Part shown: positions 11,870-22,784 of the stretch, piece by piece
Position numbering within the stretch: position 1 is the stretch's first letter
Layout of the letters: each line of letters opens with the position of its first letter
Assembly: GCA_026826555.1 (NCBI GenBank)
Contig: JAKSZT010054396.1
Coordinates: 19,366,233-19,430,232 of the forward strand
DNA length: 64,000 nucleotides
Source of the DNA: Tolypeutes matacus
Taxonomy: Eukaryota; Chordata; Mammalia; Cingulata; Chlamyphoridae
Reading direction: 5' to 3'
Notes under the pieces: generated by a model
Seen by the model: the letters and a program-made list of their open reading frames with translations, nothing else
What the model was told of the DNA's origin: nothing
The model's database searches: none
Translations under genes and position numbers: made by a program

Positions 11870-12400
11870 TTAAGGCTTTACAATAAATCCATCCTTTAGA
11901 AATCTCGCTCTGGTAGTGGGAAGGAAACTTGATTCAGTGGAGGAGATACTGCAATTAAAGAGGCCACTGCAGTTGTCTGAGGAATTAATGGTGAAGATCT
12001 AAATGGAAGAGAAAGAACAGATTTCAGAAATAGAGACAGATATCAACAAAACGTGGAAGTCATTTGGATAGGTGGGTGAAGGAATGAATTGAATTGAGGA
12101 AAAGGCCTAAGGTTTGTGACTTGAATGAGATGGAGATGATGTCCGTCTCTCCTTTCTTTCTCCTCTGCTTCATATCACAAAAGATTGTAGGTGGTTGGTG
12201 TTGAAATTAACCAAGATAGAAAATAAAAGACATGGAATAATTTGAGGGTAAAACTAATAAAATCATTTCTGGACAAGTTGAATTTAAGGTGCCCAAGGAA
12301 CATTAAAATGACTATGTCTAATAGACAGCTGGAAATGATTCTGAGCTCAAGAAGAGGGTTGAAGGTAGGTGGAAAACCACAACACCTAATCAAGCTTTGG
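11870..12400 (+). repeat. Ancient mammalian interspersed repeat, unnamed
   Basis: 'ATCTCGCTCTGGTAGTGGG', 'GCCACTGCAGTTGTCTGAG', 'GTTGAATTTAAGGTGCCCAAG' and 'AATAGACAGCTGGAAATG' occur in the order found in a common old mammalian repeat (its 'AGGTGCCTATGAGACATCC...GTAGGCAGTTGGATAT' region). I cannot name the family with confidence. Related fragments occur elsewhere in this window. Confidence 0.55.
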
Positions 12401-12735
12401 TACTCCAATCTGGCTTGTTTGATTAGTCCAATTCCCTGTGTCTACCAAACAGGGGTCTTGGCACAAGTAGAAATTGTAACTGTGGTGAGATATATTTAAT
12501 TACGTAATCCTGGGTGTTTAAATTTAATTTTGCCCATTTAACTGGAGCATTCGAAGGATTACTGATAAAGTAAAAGAGGAAATCAATAAATAGGGTCTAT
12601 TTATGGATCTTGTTTCACCATTGTTATCAAATAATAATGAATGTAGTGAATGGTTATCTTTGGGTGGTGGGATTTTGTTCCTTTTGTTTTTTTATTTTTA
12701 AATGTTTGTGCTGGTTAATATTAAAAGGGTTACTT
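12401..12735. other. Unique AT-rich DNA before the U2 retrocopy
   Basis: No gene is visible. It ends in ACTTAAAAAAA, which fits the TT/AAAA nicking preference of the L1 endonuclease and is the integration site of the U2 retrocopy. Confidence 0.6.
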
Positions 12736-12751
12736 AAAAAAAGGCTTGGAC
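12736..12751. repeat. Target-site duplication, left copy
   Basis: AAAAAAAGGCTTGGAC precedes the U2 retrocopy. The same string, extended by CAT..., follows its poly(A) at about 12954-12971. The exact edge is ambiguous because U2 itself starts with AT. Confidence 0.9.
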
Positions 12752-12937
12752 ATCGCTTCTCGGCCTTTTGGCTAAGATCAAGTGTAATATCTGTTCTTAG
12801 TTGAATATCTGGTATGTCCTTTCTCTGAGGACAATATATTAAATGGACTTTTGGAGCAGGGAGAGAGCTTGCTCTGTCCACTTCATGCATCAACCTGTAT
12901 TGCAGTATGTCCAGGAACGGTACACTCCCTTGGGGGC
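12752..12937 (+). pseudogene. RNU2 (retrocopy): U2 snRNA retropseudogene
   Basis: The sequence starts exactly at the U2 5' end (ATCGCTTCTCGGCC) and follows mature U2 through the GGACAATATATTAAATGG segment and the Sm-site region to its 3' end (CAGGAACGGTACACTCCC). Compared with remembered vertebrate U2, about 3 bases are missing after TCTGTTCTTA and about 8 after GCAGGGAG. The branch-point-pairing GTAGTA reads GTAATA. A short extra 3' segment is followed by a 23-base poly(A) at 12938-12960 and then the target duplication. No snRNA promoter lies upstream; the duplicated target abuts the 5' end. It is therefore an L1-mobilised retrocopy and very likely not expressed or functional. The overlapping minus-strand frame (12654-13172) is chance. 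Confidence 0.95.
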
Positions 12938-12973
12938 AAAAAAAAAAAAAAAAAAAAAAAAAGGCTTGGACAT

Positions 12974-15900
12974 AATTAGGATACCAAAAAAACCCTTTAT
13001 AACTTGGACTATGTTGTGTGCAGTCTGAAATTCTGAACTTCCTTATATACATGTGGTTATCCTGTAGCAAAATGTGTATAATGCTGTCTTCAGTTCCCTT
13101 ATGCTTCACTCTCTGCAGTTTACTTGGAGGTCCCCTGTTGTAATTTAGCATCATGCTCCTCCCCATTCCCACTGAGCCCAGGAACCTCCTAGAGGCACTT
13201 GCTTGCTTGCTCAGGCATCACGACTCTGTCACTTCTCCTTTCCCACCAAAACCTACCTTTTGTGCTCCTTGCTAAGTCAGTTAAACCATTCCAAGCTCAA
13301 GGGCAATTGGTTTGTTGCTATACCTCTTGCAGGTGGCCTGTTTGTATTTTGTAGGACTGTTTGACAATCCTTAAACCCAAATAAGTAGGTGGTGACCTAC
13401 CAGGCAAGCTTTTGGGTCCTTTTTGTGTGCCTGATGGAGCCACACTCCCCATTTCTAACTCTGGCAATTATGGCTAGGGTCAGTCTTGTATTTATGAAAT
13501 CAAGTCATGCTAACATTTAATTCAGCCTCAGCAGTCTTAAATATTTGGAGATATTGACTCTCTTTAAGTTTTTAATTTTTAATTTTTTAAGGTTTCTCTT
13601 CCAATAGATATCTAAAATTAAAAAAAATAAAAATAGCATTTTTTCTGGTTCCTCCTTTCCTTTTTCTCTTGCTAGATAGGGGATTAAAGTGGATCATTTT
13701 GTGGCTTTTTAAGATTTTCTCTTGCTCTCTGGGTCTCTTTCTGCTAGTCCAAGTAACTGTGTTGGACTTTATAACAGGGCAAAAGATGACATAATGACAT
13801 GTGTATTGTCTGAAAACTGTTGCAGCCACAAATTGTTCTGATAAATTCTTCATTCCAAATTCAACATTGTTTCCAAATTTAATTTGATCATAAAAACTAC
13901 TCCCAATAACATAGATTGAAGAACATAATATCTAAGATAAATCTGTCAATGTTGCATCAACCCCAGAAGTCAATATTGCGCCCCTTTATAAATGCTATAA
14001 ATATGTTCATGAAATATGAATACAATGTTTTGAAACATGGGCAGAACTTCTTGAACAGTCTTTTGGCTTTAAAAATAAAAAGGATTTTTTGGGGGGTCCA
14101 GTTTACACTTTTCCATTGGTGATACTAACAGATAAAGGTACTGCAAATAGAATGGAAGTTGGTAGGATTTAGGGTTCTGGAAGGAGATTTCTAGTGTGAA
14201 GAACAGCTTTTCTTGACAAGCTGCTTGTCAAGGTTTTCAACAGCCTCTCTTTTCATTTATTTATTTGGTTTGAGGGTGTTGGGAAGGTGTTTAGTGTATT
14301 TTGTGCTGGCAGCTTGCATGTCAAAAACACAAGACTAAAAATATTCCCCAAATATGAATATACAGTAGTTTCTTCTTCCTCCTTTATTTTTTTAAACCAT
14401 TATTAAATCCCATACAAAAGGGTTGACCCCTGGCAAAACTGCTGTGAGGGGAGCCCTGTTCTTCTCCTCTTGGTTTCCTATACTCCCCACCCCATCTGCT
14501 ATTCCTTGCCTTGTGGTTCCTTATCTCACCAGCTCTTTCCTCCATAGTATGAACATTCCTCATCTCCTTTCCACCGTTTGAACTTCTTTTTCCTGGTTTT
14601 CTTGCTTTGTATCGGGGCATTAGGGAGTGAGGGCAAGATCACACCCAGATGGGGGAGCATAGAATATTTGACTGGTCAGAGAAACCTTCCTGTAAAGGTA
14701 TGCTAAGTGCCCCTACCAGGCAACAAAATTCCTTAACCTACTTTCAGAAGCATCTATTTCCAGAAGACCTTAAAGGAATCACAGGATTGCTGAAAATTTT
14801 AGGTACTGTGTTTGGCCTTCTGCCTAAGCATAAAGATAGTGAGGCCAGAGCCAACTTTTCTTCCTCTGTCTTTGCATTTTTGGAAGTGAGCAGACACTTG
14901 TAAAATGAGACAATTGACATACTGAAGAGAAAATTCTTGAAAAATAACTTCGACATTGTACATTCAGTGCACTGTGAATGTATATGCATATCGGTGGTTA
15001 CATTTATAGCAGTACAACTGAGAATGTGCAAATGAAGTCTGAGAAGTGCCAAATGGTGTCCTCCAGCATCTAGCAGAGCTTTTCTGGTGGGAGAGAAACT
15101 TCCAATCAGGTAAAAATTCTTTTTGGTTCAATTTATTTAGCTATGTTCTTAAAGAGGAACCTAGGAAAAGAATTTTGGGAAAACAAGACTGAAAGCTTTT
15201 TGGAAAGAATCTTTTTATTTTTCCTGTGATTTGATTTTAGTTTCTTTCCTCTCATCACATCTTAGCCTCACACTAGCCCCGCCCTGCCCTGGAGCCAACA
15301 GGATGGTGGAGAGTGCTGTCCTTTGGTTGAGTCTCTAGATTTCATCTAGAAATTGGTGACCAAGGGTTTGGTTCTTTCTTCTGAGTCGAACTCATTGGAT
15401 CCTCCAAAGTGCTCTGCTTCCCCCAGATACGATGTCGTTCTTTAAAGCCACAGGGTTGCCCGTAGAGCTTCTAGCTTTCCTGGCCTCTGGTTTCACTCAG
15501 TCACAATTTTCTCACCTACAACTCAAAAAGCTTACAATTAACTTATCTAAAAGTTGGCATCTTAGGACCCTCCTCTTCCTTTTGCCTCAAACTGACTTTT
15601 CTGAATTGAGAACTTTTATTCTTTTCTTTCTTTCTTAGTATGTTTGTTTTTTGTTTTCTAAGGAAGCAAACAAGACTTTGGGTCTCTTCAGGAAAAAGGT
15701 GCTGATTGAGTCTTCTGATTGATTAGCTAGACAAGTGTTTCCCAAACTGTGTTGGATCACTGGTGATTGGTGAGATAGTTTTGGTTGTTCTGTGGAAAAT
15801 TTTTTTGTCCTCATTTTTGTTTGGGAAAACAGGCTGCCATATCTCCCCCTTGCTGCTTCCCAGTGCACATTAGCATATTAAAGAGCTTGAGAAGTTTGCA

Positions 15901-16811
15901 GTTAAAAAAAAAAAAAAAAGAGGTTTTAAACTTTGTTCGGCCCAGCAATGGCAGAGTAATTTTTCACTCAGAATGCTGCATTTCCCCCTGAGGGCACCTC
16001 TTAACATCCTGAGGGGCACAGGCGTTCCACAGAATGCCATCTAGCTGGTGCAGAACAAGACCTCTTGTAGGAGCTTCTCTGTCTGAGGCTCAGAAGCTTT
16101 TCTGCTGATGGTAGTAGTTTGATCTTGAGGCATGATGGGACTTGGATTTCTTGTGACATAAACAGTCACACACTTTGTCAAAGGACTTCCAAAGAACTGT
16201 GCTTAAAACAGGCAAGCACTGCAACTTGAACATTTTCAGAGTGGTCCTCTTTGCCTCAGGGGAGTAATGACAGCCAACCTGAAGCAGTAAGTTTTCATGT
16301 TGTATGAAGTCTGCTCTCTGCATATTTCTGTTCATATATCATTCAGCACACACAGCCATCCAGCTCCATCCCACGTCTATGTGAGTCACTTTTTTTAAGT
16401 ACTTCTTTTTTAAAAAGTGTCTCATGCACATAGATAATTAGAGAGAGGAAAAAAAGAAGACGAGTAAAAATAAATCATGTTGTTTATTTAAAAAACCCAA
16501 ATGAATCTTAAGAGCCAAATACATATGTTTCTCACTTTCTTGGATTACCAAGAACTACCACCTTTGTTCTGACCCTCTTCTAAGCATAAGAGCTAGCATT
16601 CTTTTTACCATAATAATAAATGAAATGCAAACAACATGTCAAAATAGAGATGACACTGTATTAAAAGCTCCCAAATGTCTCAATATAAATAAAGCATGGA
16701 AACGTCCGTTGTAACTATATGCTTCAGGTTAACAACCTCTTGTATGTCCCTTTTCAGGGTAATTCTGTTGTCACAATGACCAATAACTTTCCAATTTGTA
16801 TGTTCCTCTCC
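12974..16811. other. Long unique AT-rich stretch, no gene
   Basis: No coding exon is convincing. A small perfect hairpin lies at 14212-14232 (9-bp stem CTTGACAAG, loop CTG). A 17-base A-run at 15903-15919 lacks a recognisable retrocopy or flanking duplication. Around 15735 'GTTTCCCAAACTGTGTTGG' resembles the tip of some DNA transposons, but no matching end was found. Confidence 0.45.
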
Positions 16812-16904
16812 TGCACGGCGTGGTAAGCTGACCCAGCGAGCACAAGCAGCAAGGGGGGGATAAATGAATAAATAAATAAAATCTTTAAAAAAAAAAAAAA
16901 AAAA
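16812..16904 (+). mobile_element. 5'-truncated short DAS-type SINE
   Basis: 'TGCACGGCGTGGTAAGCTGACCCAGCGAGCACAAGC...AGCAAGGGGGGGATAAATG' followed by (AAAT)n and an 18-base A-tail equals the 3' body of the SINEs at 20554 and 22592, in plus orientation. The tRNA-like head is missing, as expected of 5' truncation. No clear flanking duplication was identified. Confidence 0.85.
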
Positions 16905-18405
16905 GATTGTTGTTCAGGCAATAGGATGTTTAAAATTATTCATTACTATTGAGTAGATTTACTAATTGTGTGATATTTATGTCACAATTGGTAGCTTGTT
17001 GTTACCTATTATTTCATCATTAAATTTAACGCATGAAATGTGTAATTTTATAGCTGTCCATTACTATGTTAATTTAATGTAATGTATATTGATTGTTCAA
17101 CAAGAGTGGCACTCACCTAAGCACACGTTTTAGATTTTAAAATGCTAAGCGTAGTATAGTTCCATTCTGAGCATGGAGAAGAGGTGCATTTTGTGGCTTT
17201 GGGGAACATCTGCGTTTGGAACTGGCAAAAGCACTGTGATTGACTGCTCAGGCTAACGCCTCTTTTAACCAGAAGCTCAATCCGTTTGCAGGCACACACT
17301 GCCAGAGAAGGGGGCATTTTACTAAAGAGGAAAGTGTGTATAATATGCTTATTTTGCAGAAAAGTGTTTAACATCTGTTCCTTTAAGAAAGTTAATATTC
17401 AAAGACACAAAAGGCAGTTGAGCCACAATCTCCAGGTTGGGGCTGCCTTCCGTTCTGGAGAGAAACATCTTTGAAATTTAGACCTGTACCTGATATTGCT
17501 GATACTTTCTGTGTTCTTTTTGCTGCAGACTGAATAAGTGATAATAACCCTGCAGAGAAATAAAATATGTTGGAGTCTGCAGAATTCAGAAGACAGTTTT
17601 AGAGTAAATAAAATCTAGATTTCATTGGGATCATACTTTTCATTTATATTGGGAATTGGTGGTTGTATTTATTTTGACCTAAAGAGAATGCCGCGCCCCC
17701 CCCCCCTTTTTTTTTAACTCTTGTCAGCTCTGGTTTCCAGTCATTGGAGGTCAGATTATCCCTTCTTGGAATGGATGGATGCCAATATGGCAAATCCTAG
17801 GAAACATCTTATACAAAGCTGAGGCCCTGTTGACTTTTATAAATGTGATGTGCATGAGCCTTATTTTAAGAGCATAAACTTTAGGAAGACATGATATCCT
17901 GTATATGAAAACACTTTAAACAAAGTCTCAAGTGCTTTACCATAAACTAAGTTATAATTGCTATTATGATTATGATCAGTATCCTTACTGCCAGCCTCGG
18001 GTTGGTTCATCTATTCTAGTGTCTCTGATTTGGAATAATTGAAACCTTTTACGCTGAACAATAGTCTCTTGATGTCAGTCCATTTATTATTTATTTTCAA
18101 GAAATCAAACCCCTTTTCTTCCCAAGTTCTGTCTCATGGTGACAATATGCCCATTCCACTTTGTCACATTGCAGTCTGTTTCATGCCCCCCCCCTTTCTT
18201 TACTGAAAAAATTAGTAACCACAATTAAAAAGACAAAAAAGTACTTAACTGATTTTTCTTGAATTGTTGATAGTAACTGTAGATAGGGCCTCAAACATTA
18301 GATACTGCCTACAAATTTATTCATCTATAAACTTTGCCATCACTAAAAGGGAATCATCTCTAGGGTCAAATATAACAGCTGGTTATCAGTGCCCATCAGC
18401 ATCAT
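16905..18405. other. Unique DNA including an AT-rich TAAT-dense block
   Basis: No gene is visible. 16925-17110 is AT-rich with many TAAT/ATTA cores and no repeat match, and may be a conserved non-coding element. Homopolymer C-runs lie at 17696-17706 and near 18186. The frame at 17286-17474 is short and featureless. Confidence 0.45.
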
Positions 18406-19021
18406 TGTATTAGTCAGCCAAAGGGGTGCTGATGCAAAATACCAGAAATCGGTTGGTCTTTATAAAGAGTATTTATTTGGGGTAGAAGTCCACAGTTACC
18501 AGGCCATAAAGTGTAAGTTTCTTCCCTCACCAAAGTCCATTGCCACGTGTTGGAACAAGACAGCTGCCGATGTTTGCCAGGGTTAAGGCTTCTTGGGTTC
18601 CTCTCTTCTCAGGGCTGTGTTTCTCTCCGGGCTTAGCTTCTCTGGTACCTCCACAAGGTCAGCTGTAGACTATGAGGCTCTCTAGGCTTTGCTTCTCTCC
18701 ACAAGGCCAGCTGTAGGCTATCAGGTGAATGACTTGTCTCTATCCCGGGGCCTTCTCTCCTTCCTCACGACCAAGCCTCTCTTACTTTCCGGGGCTCCAG
18801 CTCAAGACTCCAACATCAAAAATGTTCCCTCTGTCCTTTGCCTTGCCTTTTATATTTGATTCCCACCCCACCCAGGGGTGGGGCTCAATGCCCTACTGAC
18901 GTGGCCCAGTTAACACCCTAATCATAACTTAATCATGCCTAGATTAGCAGACCAGTTTACAAGCATGATCCAATATCTATTTTTGGAATTCATAGTTACA
19001 TCAAACTTCCAAACTGCTACA
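18406..19021 (-). mobile_element. Complete MaLR-like solo LTR
   Basis: This is a 616-bp element with TG/CA ends. On the minus strand it begins TGTAGCAGTTTGG and ends GGCTGACTAATACA. Flanks ATCAT (18401-18405) and AACAT (19022-19026) fit a 5-bp duplication with one mismatch. On the minus strand a TATAAAAG-type box lies at about 18848-18856 and a polyadenylation signal at 18472-18477. It contains an internal duplication: CACAAGGTCAGCTGTAGACT near 18652 recurs as CACAAGGCCAGCTGTAGGCT near 18699. No internal retroviral genes are present. The partial LTR at 1-384 is a relative. Confidence 0.87.
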
Positions 19022-20537
19022 AACATTTAAGCATTTAAGAAAGAAAATGGGAGGAAATGGCATACAAGAGACTAATTTAAGTAGGGAAAGTATAAATTCT
19101 CAGAATGCTTTGCATTCTGAGGGGAGCAAATCTTGGAATGTGGGGTGGGGCAGTGGTAAGGAGAGCCACAGATTCTGCACTTCTATGATTAGGATAAATA
19201 CTACACTCTTTTATCGGATAATGGGAAAATAAATTCTGAAAGTGACACATTAAATTTAAATCATTGGGTCAGTCCCTAAAAGGAATACTGGTGATAAACA
19301 ATGATGTTCAAAACAAATATCACTTGGATCTTTTGGTAGTCTTTTTTTCCTTGAACTTTTAGAGAGCCAGAAGCTATTTATCACCCCCCTGCCCCAAGCT
19401 TTCAGTTTTTTACTTCTTCACCCTAATCAAGCTTAATAGATACAATCATAGGTTAGTTTTACAAGTGTTTCAGAGGTGACATGAGACAGTCAGTTGGGCC
19501 AAGGTCTTTGGGGTGCTTATTCGGTTGTCTTTTTTATTTAATCTGAGATGATGTATCTGATTTGACTTGTAGTTTTGCTTGTTGTCCATTAGGTTTGCCA
19601 GTGGCCTGGTTTATCATTTCCAACTGTCTCCCTCAGTTCACCTTCCTCTGTAGTTCTCAGTAGTCCTGCTCTCTGCCATCCTCCGTAGTCTCAATAGTCC
19701 TGCTCTCTGCTTTGCTGGTGTCAGGAAAAAAGCAGCTGTGCATAGTGCTGGCATTTTATAGCTACATGGTTTTAGGATTTGGTGGGGTTTTTTTTTTTTT
19801 TTTAATGGAAATACAAGTCTCTGACGTTACAAATGTGAGAATAACATCAAAGTGTGAGAAGAGCTCTCACACTTAGATATTATTCTCACACTTTGGGGAA
19901 CAAAATAGGCTTTATTGGTAGGTTTCGACTGCACTTGCTGTAAGTGGAATATATCATATTCTTCCTCTAAAGTTATCATGTAAACAGATAACAACACAAA
20001 AGTTTTAAGGCAAGCATTAACTAGAACATCTGTCCAAAACAAGACAATGTAAAAAAGATGAAAAAATGTATTTTCTTTCTGTTGGAAAAAAAAGGGGGCA
20101 GCGGGAGGGAGGATAATTTTTGTGATTCACAAGAGTTCTTGATTTTATCCCTTAAAAATGGCCTCAAGAAATGTGCAGTCAAATTGACATCTTCTACTAT
20201 TGAAGTGATGGAAGTCCCTTTCACAAATAATTTCTGAATGAATTAAGGAACACTAGTGACTTAGATCAAGGTGCTCTTTGATCTAGTTCATTCCAGGTTT
20301 AAAAGGAATAATGATACAAATTATTTTAAGTCTCTTATATAACTGAAGGGTGTCCAGGTTTAAAAAAACTGACTTTTGACTCATCTCACAATTAAAATAT
20401 AGGCATTCTACTTATATTTGAGAAACTAGTGTAAATAGCTGTGGGTCTCTTCATTGATTTATAGTGTCTGGTCTGAATAGCAGTTATGGTGCCCTTCGGT
20501 TTGATTTCTGTTCCTGTGAAGGGTTCCTATCCTTAAA
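19022..20537. other. Unique DNA with a strong palindrome
   Basis: No gene is visible. A spaced duplication of 'AGTAGTCCTGCTCTCTGC' / 'AATAGTCCTGCTCTCTGC' lies at 19659-19676 and 19693-19710. A 63-base hairpin follows at 19831-19893, listed separately. Confidence 0.5.
19831..19893. other. 63-base near-perfect hairpin
   Basis: Arms 19831-19858 and 19866-19893 are reverse complements with 25 of 28 positions paired around a 7-base loop (AAGAGCT). The innermost GTGTGAG/CTCACAC and outer GTGAGAAT/ATTCTCAC blocks are exact. The remnant could be a palindromic MITE, a local fold-back duplication or a small-RNA precursor. No flanking duplication or known terminal motif was seen. Confidence 0.6.
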
Positions 20538-20553
20538 AGGAAGCTAATTATTA

Positions 20554-20735
20554 TTTTTTTTTTAAAGATTTTTATTTATTTATTCATTCATCCCCCCCTT
20601 GCTGCTTGTGCTAGCCGGGTCAGCCAACCACGCTGCGCGGGCGGGCCCGCCTTCACCAGGAGGCCCCGGGAACCGAACCCGGGGCCTCCCATATGGTAAA
20701 CGGGAGCCCTACTGATTGAGCCACAGCCGCCTCCC
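20554..20735 (-). mobile_element. DAS-type SINE, young short form
   Basis: On minus: a tRNA-like head (A-box-like TGGCTCAATCAGTAGG, B-box-like GGTTCGGTTCCCGG), then a 'GGCGGGCCCGCCCGCGCAGCG' type body, CACAAGCAGCAAGGGGGG and an (AAAT)n/A tail. The flanking duplication AGGAAGCTAATTATTA is exact at 20538-20553 and 20736-20751. CpGs are largely intact, which suggests a recent insertion. Confidence 0.95.
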
Positions 20736-20751
20736 AGGAAGCTAATTATTA

Positions 20752-21363
20752 ACCAAGAGTGTTGACTTCCATGTGCACCCTCCAAGGCAAGGAGAGAACT
20801 GAATAAGTTTACAGATAACTAAGAATAAAAACACATTTCCCTTGATTAAACAAGTGGTTGAGACCAAAGGAAGAAGAATTCTTTCTATGTGGTTTTCTGA
20901 ATAAGTATTTAAATCGTCAACTCTAATGCCTTGGGGCAAAATAACCTTACACAGTGAGTTCGCTCAAAATCTCTCAGGACACTTGTGTGTTGGATGGGGC
21001 CTATATTTAGTCCTATATTTCTGTAGACAATAGTAGAGGCTGAGATGCAGAGGGGGACTATATGATGAGGAAGGAAAGTACTTGCTCTCCTGAAGGCCCA
21101 CAAGCTTCTGAAGCATCTCAAGGCATGACCACACCTGTCTTGTCACACACTTGCTGGTGTCATATTTGTTGGGCCAAGGATAACCGGAGTAGGTCTGAAT
21201 AAGGATTGAAAATTGTGATGTGCGTTTGGGAATCTAAAATGCAATGTACCTTTGCATTTTTATAAATCAATCTTGGGCCATTTCATAGTTTTGTGTTATT
21301 ATTCCCACCCAAGGGGTTGAAAATGGGAGTTTTGCTCAGTTCCTGATGGGTTGTTAATAAAGG
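20752..21363. other. Unique DNA, no gene
   Basis: No repeat or exon is visible. The minus frames at 20909-21146 overlap each other in different frames and have no recognisable domain. Confidence 0.5.
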
Positions 21364-21505
21364 GTAATATTTAAGTGCCTGCTCTGTTCTTAGCATTGTT
21401 CCAATGACTTTACACCTATTTGATCCTGCCTTATAGTGTGTGTGAGTTTCTATTATTATCTTTTCTCCTTGTAAATGAGAAACTGAGACATAGAAGGGAG
21501 CTGGT
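21364..21505 (-). repeat. MIR SINE, first part (split by a younger SINE)
   Basis: 'AAGTGCCTGCTCTGTTCTTAGC...TTACACCTATTTGATCCTGCC...GTAAATGAGAAACTGAGACATAGAAGGGAGCTGG' is reverse-oriented MIR. It is interrupted at the DAS-type SINE and resumes at about 21643. Confidence 0.75.
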
Positions 21506-21642
21506 ATTTATTTATTTATTTATTTGTTTATTTATTTATTTTTATTTTTATTTATTTTTTTACCGGGAGGTCCCGGGGATCGAACCCAGGTGCCTCCATA
21601 TGGCAGACGGATGCCCAACCATTTGAGCCACATCCGCCCCCC
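21506..21642 (-). mobile_element. DAS-type SINE, head-only form, nested in MIR
   Basis: An A/T-tail rich in TTTA is followed by the reverse of a tRNA-like head (CCGGGAGGTCCCGGGGATCG, GAACCCAGGTGCCTCC, GAGCCACATCCGCCCCCC). AGGGAGCTGGT at about 21495-21505 and AAGGAGCTGGT at about 21643-21653 form the flanking duplication, with one mismatch. The frame spanning 21420-21805 is a by-product. Confidence 0.9.
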
Positions 21643-21715
21643 AAGGAGCTGGTGTTTAAACCCCAGCAGGAGGGCTGCAGAGTCCATGATCCTTGCTAAC
21701 ACTAGACTAGATATG
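21643..21715 (-). repeat. MIR SINE, second part
   Basis: 'GGAGCTGGTGTTTAAACCCCAGCAGG...GAGTCCATGATCCTTGC' continues the reversed MIR broken at 21505. Confidence 0.65.
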
Positions 21716-22578
21716 CTTATGTGGGAAAGGAAATCATTTTTAAGAAAAATTGATCAAGAAACTTTACATAGTTTCTTAAAAGTTTTGATCATCAGTATGC
21801 CCTAAAAGTCCAGCAGAACATTCTCCACTTTCAGATTGACCCCAGATTTTGGAAGGTTTCTGAGAGAGAGAGTTTCAGTGAGCCCTTAATGGCTAAATCA
21901 GGGTGCTAAATGTGGATGTCAAACAAGAAGTCTGATGCCTGATGCTGAGGGAGAGAGGCCTATGGCTATTCGTTTGGTAAATTGTGGTTCCAGAAATCAG
22001 TGACCTACTCCCTGAAGTTTGCAAGAAATCCCATAGGCATATCCTACAAGAAATCAGAGAGTGATTTTAACAATCAAACTTGGCCACTTTCTGTTGCATT
22101 TTGACCAGGTGTTCATGGGAATTTGCCTTCATGTGGGGGAAATTCAAGTATATTTTGGTACAGTCAGAGATTTATTTTCATGGAACCTAATAAAGAGGTA
22201 GGTAGAAGGGTGGGTATTAGAAAAGATAGGAGGATGGTGTTAGGGCAAATGTTCTGAGATTCCTGGAGCTAAAAGGAACTTTAACTATGATGCCAGAGCA
22301 ACCGATCCATTTCAGATAGCTGGTTTTTTAATTTGCTTTTTCAGATTGGGAGAGAGCAGAGATGTTTATTGAGCAAATGTATCTGTACCTGACCCGTGCT
22401 TCGACTGGAGTGGGTGGACTTTTTTGTCTGTCCAGGTTCTCCTTGGCCATTCTAACTTGGAACTCAACCTCTTGCCTTGGCTTTCATGACCTTCCCCTTC
22501 TCTGATCAATCAGCTGTCTTCAACTTTCTGAGTTTCTTGATCCGAAACCCAGAAGTATACATCTCCACATTCTTTATA
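21716..22578. other. Unique DNA, no gene
   Basis: No repeat, exon or regulatory signal was recognised in this stretch. Confidence 0.5.
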
Positions 22579-22591
22579 CTGTGGGTCATTT

Positions 22592-22769
22592 TTTTTTTTT
22601 AAAGATTTTATTTATTTATTCATTTATCCCCCCTTGCTGCTTGTGCTCGCTGGGTCAGCTAACCACGCCGTGTGGGCGGGCTTGCCTTCACCAGGAGGCC
22701 CCGGGAACCGAACCCGGGGCCTCCCATATGGTAAACGGGAGCCCTACTGATTGAGCCACAGCCGCTTGC
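22592..22769 (-). mobile_element. DAS-type SINE, young short form
   Basis: It has the same architecture as the copy at 20554-20735. The head (CACCAGGAGGCCCCGGGAAC through GATTGAGCCACAGCCGC) is identical between the two. The flanking duplication CTGTGGGTCATTTTT lies at about 22579-22593 and 22770-22784. The identity and preserved CpGs suggest a young source subfamily. Confidence 0.95.
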
Positions 22770-22784
22770 CTGTGGGTCATTTTT

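Noticed and set aside
12654..13172. 172-codon minus-strand frame
   Set aside because: It runs through the U2 retrocopy and its poly(A), read in antisense.
15903..15919. A-run as the tail of a processed pseudogene
   Set aside because: No flanking duplication and no recognisable source sequence upstream.
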